DNA of 60,434 nt from Thermodesulfovibrionales bacterium (lineage in GTDB: Bacteria; Nitrospirota; Thermodesulfovibrionia; Thermodesulfovibrionales; UBA9159): contig DASRZP010000041.1 in the NCBI GenBank assembly GCA_035686305.1, positions 1 through 60,434 of the forward strand. The letters run 5' to 3'. A program made the translations under genes and the position numbers. Under the pieces are notes generated by a model that saw nothing but the letters and a program-made list of their open reading frames with translations, did not search any database and was not told where the DNA came from. Below are positions 41,543 through 49,669 of this stretch, one piece after another. Position 1 is the first letter of the stretch. Every line of letters starts with the position of its first letter.

Positions 41543-42454
41543 ATGGCAGCAAAGATCATCAGCGGCACAGAGATCGCCGCACAGATACGGGAAGAGCTCA
41601 AGAAGGAAGTCGTGGATCTGAAGGAAAAACATGGGGTAGTGCCCGGACTGGTCACGATCCTCGTCGGCAAGAATCCGGCATCTGTCAGCTATGTCACGGC
41701 CAAACAGAAGACCGCCCACGACCTTGGTTTCAATTCTTTCCAGGACGACCAGCCGGAGACCATATCAGAGGCTGACCTGCTCAAGCTCGTCGACAAATAC
41801 AACAAGGATCCAAAGATACACGGCATCCTTGTTCAGCTACCCCTACCGAAGCATATCGATGAAAAGAAGGTCCTCAACGCCATAGACCCTGACAAGGACG
41901 TAGACTGCTTTCACCCGGTCAATGTCGGGCGGTTGATGATCGGCGGCGACGAGGCGAGGTTCCTTCCCTGCACACCCGCGGGCATCCAGGAACTCATTGT
42001 CCGCTCAGGGTTCGAGACTTCCGGAGCCGAGGTCGTCGTCGTGGGCCGCTCCAACATCGTCGGCAAACCCATTGCGAACATTATGCTCCAGAAAGGCAGG
42101 GGGGCCAACGCCACGGTCACCATCGTCCATACCGGTACGAAGAACCTCGAGGCTCACTGCAAGCGCGCAGACATCCTCATCGTTGCTGCAGGAGTTCCGC
42201 ATCTCGTGAAGCCTGAATGGATCAAGCCTGGTGCCTGCGTCATAGACGTCGGCGTCAACCGTGTTGGTGAGAAGATGAGCGAGAAGACCGGCAAGATGGT
42301 TCCGATCCTCAAGGGCGACGTTGACTTTGACGCAGCCAAGGAGATCGCCGGCGCCATCACTCCTGTGCCGGGCGGTGTCGGACCGATGACCATCACCATG
42401 CTCATGAAGAATACCGTCAGTGCCGCGAGACAGGCGGCAGGCGTTAAGGGATGA
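41543..42454 (+). CDS. folD: Methylenetetrahydrofolate dehydrogenase/cyclohydrolase
   Basis: FolD interconverts formyl-, methenyl- and methylene-tetrahydrofolate with NADP. The 303-residue protein has the signature regions ILVGKNPASVSYVTAKQKTA (catalytic Lys in YVTAKQK), GILVQLPLPKHID, DVDCFHP, the nucleotide-binding GRSNIVGKPIA, and PVPGGVGPMTITML at the end. I start at ATG 41543 with GAGGAGGAA just upstream; an in-frame ATG at 41474 adds unrelated residues. It supplies methylene-tetrahydrofolate, the substrate of the MetVF reductase encoded 2-3 kb to the right. Confidence 0.95.
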   Translation: MAAKIISGTEIAAQIREELKKEVVDLKEKHGVVPGLVTILVGKNPASVSYVTAKQKTAHDLGFNSFQDDQPETISEADLLKLVDKYNKDPKIHGILVQLPLPKHIDEKKVLNAIDPDKDVDCFHPVNVGRLMIGGDEARFLPCTPAGIQELIVRSGFETSGAEVVVVGRSNIVGKPIANIMLQKGRGANATVTIVHTGTKNLEAHCKRADILIVAAGVPHLVKPEWIKPGACVIDVGVNRVGEKMSEKTGKMVPILKGDVDFDAAKEIAGAITPVPGGVGPMTITMLMKNTVSAARQAAGVKG

Positions 42455-42485
42455 ACGTAGCGTGAATAACAGGAACGGAGGAGAA

Positions 42486-43403
42486 ATGAAAAAGATCTTG
42501 TGTCTCATCATGGTGATGTCCATGGCCCTTTTCTTTGCATGCGCGAAGAAGGGTGAACAGAAGATATCAGGTACAGGGGGAGCGTACGTAGCAAAGGTAG
42601 GCTCGGCCACGATAACAGAGGAAGATGTGAAAAAAGAGCTGAAGGCCCTTCCGGAACAGATCCAGAAGATGTTCGAGGGACCCGAGGGTATGCAGAGATT
42701 CGTGGATGAGCTCGTAAAAAAGGAGGTCCTCTATCAGGAAGCAAAGAAGAAGGGTCTCGAAAACAGCGCCGAATACAAGAAGAAGCTTGAAGACTTCAAG
42801 AAACTCACCCTCATCAGTCTGCTCCTCCAACAGGAGATCGAGGAAAAGGCCAAACCGAGCGAAAAAGAGGTCAAGGATTATTACGAGGCCCACAAGGCAG
42901 AACTCACCTCCAACAGCCAGATAAGGGCAAGCCATATCCTCGTAAAATCAGAGGATGAGGCTAAGAAGATCCTTGAACAGATCAAAAAGGGCGCAGATTT
43001 TGCGAAGCTCGCAAGAGAGAAGTCCATAGACACCGGTTCAGCGCAGAACGGTGGGGACCTCGGGTTCTTCTCGAAAGGTCAAATGGTGCCTGAATTCGAA
43101 AAGGCAGCCATATCACTCAAGAAGGGTGAAGTCAGCGGACCGGTCAAGACCCAGTACGGCTACCACATCATAAAGGTGACTGACAAGAAGGAAGGGAAGA
43201 TCCTTGAATTCGACAAGATAAAGGAAGCACTGACCCAGAAGGTGACTGCAGAAAAACAGAAAGAGCTCTTCGACTCTTACATGAACAATCTGAAGAATTC
43301 ATACAAGCCCGAGATCAATCAAGAGGCCCTCGCGAAGATCGCACCTGCTGTGAAGCCGGGGAGTGAAGAGGGCAAAGAGAAGGAAGCGAAGGAAAAGAAA
43401 TAA
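42486..43403 (+). CDS. Exported parvulin-type peptidyl-prolyl isomerase (SurA/PrsA-like)
   Basis: The 305-residue precursor has a hydrophobic signal ending ALFFACAKK, a likely lipobox cysteine at C19, so it may be a lipoprotein. A SurA-like N-terminal helical domain is followed by a parvulin/PpiC domain (IRASHILVKSEDEAKKILEQ, NGGDLGFFSKGQMVPEFEKA, GYHIIKVTDKK). The C-terminus is Lys/Glu-rich. It is expected to help fold exported proteins in the periplasm. ATG 42486 has GGAGG five to six bases upstream. It follows folD by 31 bases and probably ends that transcript. Confidence 0.9.
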   Translation: MKKILCLIMVMSMALFFACAKKGEQKISGTGGAYVAKVGSATITEEDVKKELKALPEQIQKMFEGPEGMQRFVDELVKKEVLYQEAKKKGLENSAEYKKKLEDFKKLTLISLLLQQEIEEKAKPSEKEVKDYYEAHKAELTSNSQIRASHILVKSEDEAKKILEQIKKGADFAKLAREKSIDTGSAQNGGDLGFFSKGQMVPEFEKAAISLKKGEVSGPVKTQYGYHIIKVTDKKEGKILEFDKIKEALTQKVTAEKQKELFDSYMNNLKNSYKPEINQEALAKIAPAVKPGSEEGKEKEAKEKK

Positions 43404-43466
43404 CCTTAGTGTTCGGCGACCGGGTAGGTAAGCCGGGATTGTCTGCAGACGAAGGGGAAACCGCTT

Positions 43467-44108
43467 CTATGTCTCTTTTGGTATCAGGTAGAGGCAATGG
43501 AGGGCGCCATCGGCAAGGGTCTGTTGCTGCTGAATCGGAACGCCCTCCCCGACGAGTGCCTGCAAGAGCCTGAAATCACAGGCACAGGCTTCTCTGAAAC
43601 GTGATGCCACCTTTGGCAGCGGACAGTTGAATTGTTTCAGCTTAAAGTCCTTGTCGTCCTCCTCCAGTTCGACGATCCCTCCCTCACTGCTAAGCATCTC
43701 CGCAAGGGCGGAAACCCGTTGGGAAAGAACGGATTTCTCGGAAAAAGTCTTTATCTTCTCGCTGACGATCCTCTCCGTTCTCCTCCTGAAAAGCTCATCA
43801 ACCTTCTCCCTTCCCTCATACTTTTCGATATCTTTCAGGATGTCGAGGGAGAAATCCGCATAACCATTCGGGAAGAGACCACCAGCCTTTTCAGTCAGTC
43901 GATAAAGGTAACCGGGACGTCCGACTCCCCGTCTCTTCGTGATATATTCGACGATGCCGTTCCTCTCAAGGACAAGGAGGTGCTGCCGGACGCCCATTGG
44001 AGTGATACGTACCACCTTGCTGAGTTCCTCTACAGAAAGGCTGCCCCGCTTCTTGAGAGCAAGGGTGATAGCCTTTCTCGTCGGATTATCAATAAGTTCC
44101 ATGAACAT
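43467..44108 (-). CDS. Winged-helix regulator with SufR-like cysteine set
   Basis: The protein has an ArsR/SufR-type winged helix at residues about 5-75 (NPTRKAITLALKKRGSLSVE, RITPMGVRQHLLVLERNGIV, RRGVGRPGYLYRLTEKA), a helical middle, and a C-terminal part with cysteines spaced C-x12-C-x-C-x27-C (FNCPLPK, ACAC, HCLYL), as expected for a labile Fe-S sensor. SufR proteins regulate Fe-S assembly genes; the target here is unknown. I use ATG 44108. TTTACA (44138-44143) and TACTTT (44115-44120) form a promoter with 17-base spacing only six bases before the ATG, and no Shine-Dalgarno is seen, so it may be leaderless. Confidence 0.82.
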   Translation of the reverse strand: MFMELIDNPTRKAITLALKKRGSLSVEELSKVVRITPMGVRQHLLVLERNGIVEYITKRRGVGRPGYLYRLTEKAGGLFPNGYADFSLDILKDIEKYEGREKVDELFRRRTERIVSEKIKTFSEKSVLSQRVSALAEMLSSEGGIVELEEDDKDFKLKQFNCPLPKVASRFREACACDFRLLQALVGEGVPIQQQQTLADGALHCLYLIPKET

Positions 44109-44235
44109 GCATTCAAAGTACCACATTTTTGAATATTTGTAAAGCCTAATATCAAAGAATCCGGAACGATTCGGTTCTTGGGGCATGAGTTTCTGGAGAA
44201 CGCGTCAGTTCGAGAGAAAGATTCCTGAAAGGACG

Positions 44236-44265
44236 CTCAAAAAGGGACGCAGGTGTCTGCGTCCC
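44236..44265 (-). terminator. Rho-independent terminator of the hdr-met operon
   Basis: GGGACGCAG (44244-44252) and CTGCGTCCC (44257-44265) make a perfect 9-bp stem around a GTGT loop, followed on the minus strand by five T. It lies 34 bases after the metF stop and separates the operon from the SufR-like regulator gene. Confidence 0.82.
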
Positions 44266-44298
44266 ATAGAAAGGAGAAACTCTATGTTTGGACCGCTT

Positions 44299-45279
44299 CT
44301 ATGCCTGGGGAAAAATGGGACGAGGGTACAAGCCTGCAGCCTTCACGATCTTTTCGATGGCCTCTTCCCATTCAATGGCCTGGATGTGGACTCCCTTGAC
44401 CCCGGGTATTTCAAGGGCATGATGAATGAGCTCAACAGTGATCCTGATCCCCTCCTCCTCCTGCAGCTCTTTGGCTTTCTTCTTATCGTCACCTGCAGCG
44501 CTTTTTGCCTTGTTCATCCGGTCAATCAGGGCCTTCGGCACAGTCACACCCGCTACTGAAGAGTCCATGTATTTCAGCATCATTGCGCTCTTGGGAACGA
44601 TAATGCCTGCCAGAAGGGCGGTCTTTTCAAGGATACCGAGGTTCCTCGCCTTTTCCATCTGTGATTTAAAGAGTTCCATGTCGTAGATGCCCTGGGTCTG
44701 GATAAAGTCCGCGCCGGCATCGACCTTTTTCTTCAGGTTGTATGGTCGGAAGTCCATAGGATCACCCATGGGTGTCCAGCTCGCGCCGATAAAGAACTGC
44801 GGCGGCACTTCGATCTTGTCGCCTCCCTGCTGCAGTCCCTCATCTCTCATCTTCTTGAGGATGCCTACAAGTTGTGTGGTATCAACGTCGTAGACGTTCT
44901 TCGCACCGGGATGGCCCTTCAGTTTCCCGGCAGCGCCGAACTTCTGGTGGTCACCGGCTATACAGAGGCAGTTCTTGAGGCCGAGGGCAGCAGCGCCCAA
45001 AAGATCGGCCTGCATGGCGATGCGGTTCCTGTCACGGCAGGTCATCTGCATGACCGGCTCAAGGCCTTCGCGAAAAGCTATGAAGGCTGCGGCAATGCTC
45101 GATATACGCACAATCGCAGTCTGGCAGTCCGTGATGTTTGCCGCATCGCAAAAGCCCTTCAGCCTGTGGGCCTTATGGACCACCTCGTCCGGGGAAGCGC
45201 TCATGGGAGGACCGAGTTCGGCTGTTACGGCGGGCTGTCCGCTCAGGATCACGCGTTCAAGATTGCTTCCGGATTTCAT
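44299..45279 (-). CDS. metF: Methylenetetrahydrofolate reductase, MetF subunit
   Basis: MetF reduces methylene-tetrahydrofolate to methyl-tetrahydrofolate using FAD, a step of the methyl branch of the reductive acetyl-CoA pathway. The 326-residue protein has the MTHFR TIM-barrel pattern: AVTAELGPPMSASPDEV, ANITDCQ, PVMQMTCRDRNRIAMQADLL, CLCIAGDH, and GADFIQTQGIYDME. A Lys/Glu-rich insert (NKAKSAAGDDKKKAKELQEE) precedes the last helices. The start overlaps metV by four bases. It is the last gene of the operon, so here the reductase is expected to receive electrons through MetV and the Hdr-Mvh proteins, not from NADH directly. Confidence 0.93.
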   Translation of the reverse strand: MKSGSNLERVILSGQPAVTAELGPPMSASPDEVVHKAHRLKGFCDAANITDCQTAIVRISSIAAAFIAFREGLEPVMQMTCRDRNRIAMQADLLGAAALGLKNCLCIAGDHQKFGAAGKLKGHPGAKNVYDVDTTQLVGILKKMRDEGLQQGGDKIEVPPQFFIGASWTPMGDPMDFRPYNLKKKVDAGADFIQTQGIYDMELFKSQMEKARNLGILEKTALLAGIIVPKSAMMLKYMDSSVAGVTVPKALIDRMNKAKSAAGDDKKKAKELQEEEGIRITVELIHHALEIPGVKGVHIQAIEWEEAIEKIVKAAGLYPRPIFPQA

Positions 45280-45989
45280 TTCTTGACCTCCCCCTTGGCT
45301 TTCTCCTCCTCCTTCTCTTCAAGTTCGGCGATATGCTCCAAAACAACTCTGCGGGGACCGCCGTGAGTGCCCGTTGACCAGTCCTTTGGAGGCTGTATCT
45401 CGAGGAGTTTTTCAAGTCTTCCCAATTTCTTCATCCTTTCGACGATCAGGTACCACGCGCAGTCCACCTGATCGCTGACCTCGCACTTCCCCTTGTTGGT
45501 GCCGCCGCAGGGGCCGTTCAAGAGCGACTTGGAGCAGCGGACGACCGGGCATATGCCGCCTGTAAGATGGAGAATGCAGTTTCCGCAGCCTCCGCAGAGT
45601 TCCGTAAAGACGCCGACCTGGGGAACGCCGCCGTAGAAAGAGGTGTTAATCCCCGGGTAGACCGGTATCTCGCCGATCCTCTCGGTCAGGAAGTTGACCC
45701 CCACGCCGCAGGCCGTCGAAAGCACGAGGTCATAGGTCTTCACGTCTTCCATCACCGGATCGAAAAACTCAGGCTCGCAGTGGCGCTCAACAGCGGCGTG
45801 CTTCACCTCCATGTCCCTTCCCTCTTCGATAACCTTCATCCTGATCATCGAGGCGATGATCTCCGCCTCTTTGCCGCCGCCCGCATGACAGATGGCAACG
45901 CAGGTATTGCATCCGAAAACAAGGACCTTCTTGAAGTCCTTGACCATTTCCCAAATTTCCTCAATCGGTTTCTGTGTCCCAACAATCAT
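45276..45989 (-). CDS. metV: MetV: Fe-S/zinc subunit of methylenetetrahydrofolate reductase
   Basis: The 237-residue protein is the partner subunit that carries iron-sulfur clusters and probably zinc in acetogen-type reductases. Visible cysteine motifs are CNTCVAICHAGG, ERHCEPEF, CGGCGNCILH, GGICPVVRCSKS and LNGPCGGTNKGKCE. A basic-acidic tail ends the protein. The MetVF pair is known from acetogens such as Moorella, where it is joined with HdrABC and MvhD in one complex; the gene order here reproduces that set. metF is translationally coupled by ATGA and mvhD ends seven bases upstream. Confidence 0.92.
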   Translation of the reverse strand: MIVGTQKPIEEIWEMVKDFKKVLVFGCNTCVAICHAGGGKEAEIIASMIRMKVIEEGRDMEVKHAAVERHCEPEFFDPVMEDVKTYDLVLSTACGVGVNFLTERIGEIPVYPGINTSFYGGVPQVGVFTELCGGCGNCILHLTGGICPVVRCSKSLLNGPCGGTNKGKCEVSDQVDCAWYLIVERMKKLGRLEKLLEIQPPKDWSTGTHGGPRRVVLEHIAELEEKEEEKAKGEVKK

Positions 45990-45996
45990 CGGTCTA

Positions 45997-46500
45997 TCAC
46001 TCCTTTATCTTACGCTTGGCGAGGGCAAGCCCTATGGGCGAAGGCCCGAGCCTGCGGATCTTTTCAGTGAACTGTGTGCAGATCTCTGCCCACCTCGGCC
46101 CCATGGCAGCAGACAGGTTGTACATCTCGAGACGGGCCGGATCGATGTTCAGCTTTGCGAGCAGATTCTTCACGTACGCTATGCGCCGGGCTGCGAATGT
46201 ATTACCCTCCAGGTAATGACACTGGCCCTTCAGTCAGCCTGCAACGAAGACGCCGTCCACGCCCCGCTCAAAGGCCCTGAGAATATGGATGTGGTCCAGT
46301 TTTCCCGTACACGGGAGCCTTATGATCTTCACGTTGGGTGGATAAGAGAGCCTCATCACCCCGGCCAGATCAGCCGCAGCAAAGGCGCAGTAGTGGCATG
46401 CGAAGGCCAGTATGTTCGGCTCCCAGCCCGGCAGGCCTTCATGAGGCTTTTCAATGGTGAATATGTCCTGCTCAACTGCTGGTTCTGCAACTGTTGTCAT
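45997..46500 (-). CDS. mvhD: MvhD-type [2Fe-2S] electron-transfer subunit, selenocysteine-containing
   Basis: This subunit passes electrons to HdrA in Hdr complexes. The frame from ATG 46500 (GGAGG eight bases upstream) has one internal TGA at 46234-46236, codon 89, and then continues for 78 more codons of clear MvhD sequence to TGA at 45997. Before the TGA is FERGVDGVFVAG; after it is LKGQCHYLEGNTFAARRIAY. In the family this position is the conserved Cys of VxGC, so UGA is best read as selenocysteine, giving 167 residues. Other cysteines (ACHYC, LPCTG, GQC) are conserved. A hairpin fitting a bacterial SECIS element starts 12 bases after the UGA. A gene caller would wrongly end it at 88 residues. 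Confidence 0.9.
46198..46221 (-). promoter_or_regulatory. Candidate SECIS hairpin for the mvhD UGA codon
   Basis: Reading the minus strand, TGT-(C bulge)-ATTACC pairs with GGTAAT-ACA around the loop TGGAG: nine pairs with one bulged base, starting 12 bases after the UGA at 46234-46236. Bacterial SECIS elements lie at this distance inside the coding sequence and have a short stem with a G-containing apical loop and a bulge, as here. Confidence 0.6.
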
Positions 46501-46621
46501 TCTTCAATCCTCCAACGGCTCATATCTGCTTACTCGATCAATAGCAAAGTCACATGAGGATTCCCGATGAGTTCGCTTGCGGGAATGACGAGTGAGGCCC
46601 TGCTTGTAACCTCCTCGCTTC

Positions 46622-49600
46622 CTACGCGCCGATGACCCCGGCTTCAGACTCCACCGCCGCATCGATCATCGCAACAATCTGGTCATCACGGAAATTGTTC
46701 ACCTGAAATGCCTTGGCAGGGCAGATGCCTGCACAGATGCCGCAACCCATGCATTTCACCTCGTTATGGGAGATCTTCCCGTCCTCGGCGATGTAGGGAG
46801 AGCCGAAGGGGCAGACCCTTAGGCAGCTCAGGCACGACATGCAGAGGTCGCGTTTGTGCTTTGCGATGATTCCCGAGACCGCGAGGCTCTCATGGGAGAG
46901 GATGACCCCTGCCCTTCCCGCCGCAGCCAGCGCCTGGCTGATGGTCTCATCGAGGTTCTTCGGGGCATGGCCGAGTCCCGCAACAAAGAGCCCCTCACTC
47001 GGGAAATCCACAGGACGGAGCTTTACATGGGCCTCGAGGAAGTACCCGTCTGGGTTCCTTGTGACTTTGTACATCTCTCCAACCCTGTCCGTTGTCGGAT
47101 GCGGTCTGAGGCCCGTCGAAAGGACGAGCCAGTCGGCATCCACAACGAGTTCCCTGTTCAGCATATAATCCCAGGTCTTGATCTTTACCTTATTATTGCC
47201 TGCTGCCCCGACAGAGGGTTTCCTGTCCACGTCATATCTGACAAAGAGGACACCGAGATCACGGGCCTTAGCATAATAGTCTTCGCGGAGTCCATAGTTG
47301 CGCATGTCCCGATAAATGATAACGACCTGGGCCTTCGGGTTCCGCTCTTTTATAGCTATGGCGTTCTTCACAGCGTCCTGGCAGCATACGCGGGAGCAAT
47401 ACTGGTTAGGCTCCTCCCGCGATCCGACGCACTGGATCATCACGAATCTCTCGCTGTTCTTCGGTGTTTCGCCCTCGGCAAGCCTCTTTTCGAGCCTGCG
47501 CTGCGTGATGACTCTATCATTCTGTCCGTAAAGGTATTCCGTAGGCTCATACTCCACCCCGCCCGTGGCAAGGATGACCGCGCCGTGGTCAATGGTCGTA
47601 CCGTCGGTGAGCGCTGTCTTGAAGTTTCCCACAAAACCTTCGGTCTTCTTCACCTCAACCCCGGTATAGACATTTATCCGTGGATGGGTCACGACCTCCC
47701 CGATCTTTGTCTTAAGAAACTGCTGTACGTCGTCTCCTTCGAGGGTACGGTAGACGTTCTTTAAGAGACCGCCGAGCAAAGTTTCGCGCTCGACAATGCT
47801 GACCTGAAAGCCCTGGTCAGCAAGGGCGAGGGCTGCAATCATCCCGGCAATCCCCCCTCCGATCACCAGGCATGCCGGCGTGACTCCTACGGTGTCGGTC
47901 TTGAGCGGCTCCTGGAGCCTTGACTTCGCAACGGACATCTTCACGATCTGGATCGCCTTCTTTGTGGCCACCTCGTTCTGACCTTTGTGGCACCAGGAAC
48001 ACTGCTCTCTGATGTCGGCGAGATCGAAGAGGTACTTGTTGAGACCCGCCTCGCGGATCGTCTCCTGGAAGAGTTTCTCATGGGTCCTTGGTGTGCACGA
48101 AGCGATAACGACGCGGTTTAGGTTCTGCTCCTTAATGGTCTGCTTGATCATCTCCTGGTTGTCCTGTGCGCAGGCATAGATCGTATTCGTAACATAGGTG
48201 ACGCCGGGAAGGTCTTTTGCGGCACTCACCACCTGGTCGATCTCGACGGTTGAGGAGATGTTCGTCCCGCAGTGGCAGACAAAGACGCCTATCCTCGGCT
48301 CCTCACCCTTCACGTCCTTTTCCGGAGGCAACTCCTTTGTCACTGTCTCGGTACCGCGGGCCTCCGCAAGGAGCGCCATGGTCCTTCCCGCGACTGCGCT
48401 CCCCTGCATCACGGTCTCGGGGATGTCCTTCGGACCCTGGTAGATGCCGGTCACGTAGATCCCTCCACGGGTTGTCTCGATGGGCTTCAGGGGAGAGGTC
48501 TTCGCAAAGCGATAGGGGTTCATCTCGATGCCGAATTTCTCGGCAAACTCAGATGCGTCCTTGTGGGGCTGGATCCCGATGGAGAGGACCACCATGTCAA
48601 AGGTCTCATCGATGAGCCTGCCGTCTTCAGTCGCATAGCGGAGGATGAGATCATAGCTGGCGGGATCCTCCCTCACCGCTGAGATCATGGCCCGCTGGTA
48701 GCGGACACTGTATTCATTCTTCGCCCGTTCGACGTACTTGTCGAAGTCCTTTCCAAAGGCCCTCATCTCCATATAGAAGATCGTCGGCTCTATATGGGCG
48801 TCGTGTTCCTTGGCGATGATCGACTGCTTTGTCGCATACATACAGCAGACCGACGAGCACCAGGGATTCGCGTTACGACGGTCCCTTGAGCCGACGCACT
48901 GGATCCAGGCAACCTTCCTCGGATGTCTTCCATCAGAAGGCCGCTTCACCTCTCCCTTGTAAGGACCTGAAGCAGAGAGAATGCGCTCGAACTGTATGGA
49001 GGTCACGACGTTCTTCCATCTGCCGAGACCGAATTCTCCCCTCACCGTTGCGTCATAACGGTCGAGGCCGGGACTCAGGATGATCGATCCGATATTGAGC
49101 TCTATTTCCCTTCCCTTGTCTTCATAATTGATTGCCCCTGCCTTGCACGCCTTTTCGCAGGCGCGGCATTTCCCGGTGGTGAGGTAGATGCACTTTGAGG
49201 CATCGATGGCCCGCGTGTTCGGTACGGCCTGGGGGAACAGGGAATAAATCGCCTTGCGGACACCCAGTCCCTGATCGAACTCACTCGACACCTTCTTCGG
49301 ACACTTCACCTCGCAGTCGCCGCACCCCGTGCACTTGCCGGAGTCAACATACCGGGGCGCGAGCCTCACCTTGACCCTAAAGTCGCCCTCTGCGCCCTCC
49401 ACCGAAACGACTTCAGCCAGGGTGTGGATATCGATATTCAGGTGGCGGCCTGCCTCGACCATCTTCGGAGAAATCATGCACATCGAGCAGTCACCCGTCG
49501 GAAAGGTCTTATCCAGCATGACCATGGTACCTCCGATGGAGGGGTCCCTCTGGACCATGTGAACTCTGAATCCGCTGTCGGCAAGGTCGAGAGCCGCCTG

Positions 49601-49669
49601 CATCCCGCCGATGCCGCCGCCGACGATGAGCACCGACCCGATCTTCTTTGATGAACCGTTGTTGCTCAT
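46622..49669 (-). CDS. hdrA: HdrA, double-length flavin/Fe-S subunit of a heterodisulfide reductase-like complex
   Basis: HdrA is the FAD subunit where electron bifurcation takes place. This 1015-residue form is a tandem of two HdrA-like units. The first has VLIVGGGIGGMQAALDLADS (13-32), CTGCGDCEVKCP near 113-124 and a CIYLTTGKCRACEKACK cluster. The junction carries FVCHCGTN and CSWCHKG. The second unit has CLVIGGGIAGMIAALALADQ near 600 and ends with two ferredoxin motifs, CMSCLSCLRVCP and CMGCGICAGICP. All positions are Cys; no Sec codon is present. It overlaps hdrB by four bases and lies 121 bases before mvhD. Confidence 0.94.
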   Translation of the reverse strand: MSNNGSSKKIGSVLIVGGGIGGMQAALDLADSGFRVHMVQRDPSIGGTMVMLDKTFPTGDCSMCMISPKMVEAGRHLNIDIHTLAEVVSVEGAEGDFRVKVRLAPRYVDSGKCTGCGDCEVKCPKKVSSEFDQGLGVRKAIYSLFPQAVPNTRAIDASKCIYLTTGKCRACEKACKAGAINYEDKGREIELNIGSIILSPGLDRYDATVRGEFGLGRWKNVVTSIQFERILSASGPYKGEVKRPSDGRHPRKVAWIQCVGSRDRRNANPWCSSVCCMYATKQSIIAKEHDAHIEPTIFYMEMRAFGKDFDKYVERAKNEYSVRYQRAMISAVREDPASYDLILRYATEDGRLIDETFDMVVLSIGIQPHKDASEFAEKFGIEMNPYRFAKTSPLKPIETTRGGIYVTGIYQGPKDIPETVMQGSAVAGRTMALLAEARGTETVTKELPPEKDVKGEEPRIGVFVCHCGTNISSTVEIDQVVSAAKDLPGVTYVTNTIYACAQDNQEMIKQTIKEQNLNRVVIASCTPRTHEKLFQETIREAGLNKYLFDLADIREQCSWCHKGQNEVATKKAIQIVKMSVAKSRLQEPLKTDTVGVTPACLVIGGGIAGMIAALALADQGFQVSIVERETLLGGLLKNVYRTLEGDDVQQFLKTKIGEVVTHPRINVYTGVEVKKTEGFVGNFKTALTDGTTIDHGAVILATGGVEYEPTEYLYGQNDRVITQRRLEKRLAEGETPKNSERFVMIQCVGSREEPNQYCSRVCCQDAVKNAIAIKERNPKAQVVIIYRDMRNYGLREDYYAKARDLGVLFVRYDVDRKPSVGAAGNNKVKIKTWDYMLNRELVVDADWLVLSTGLRPHPTTDRVGEMYKVTRNPDGYFLEAHVKLRPVDFPSEGLFVAGLGHAPKNLDETISQALAAAGRAGVILSHESLAVSGIIAKHKRDLCMSCLSCLRVCPFGSPYIAEDGKISHNEVKCMGCGICAGICPAKAFQVNNFRDDQIVAMIDAAVESEAGVIGA

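Noticed and set aside
46234-46500. MvhD-like frame of 88 residues read as a truncated gene or pseudogene
   Set aside because: The frame continues after the UGA in register for 78 conserved codons, with a hairpin at SECIS distance and in an intact operon; Sec is the simpler reading.
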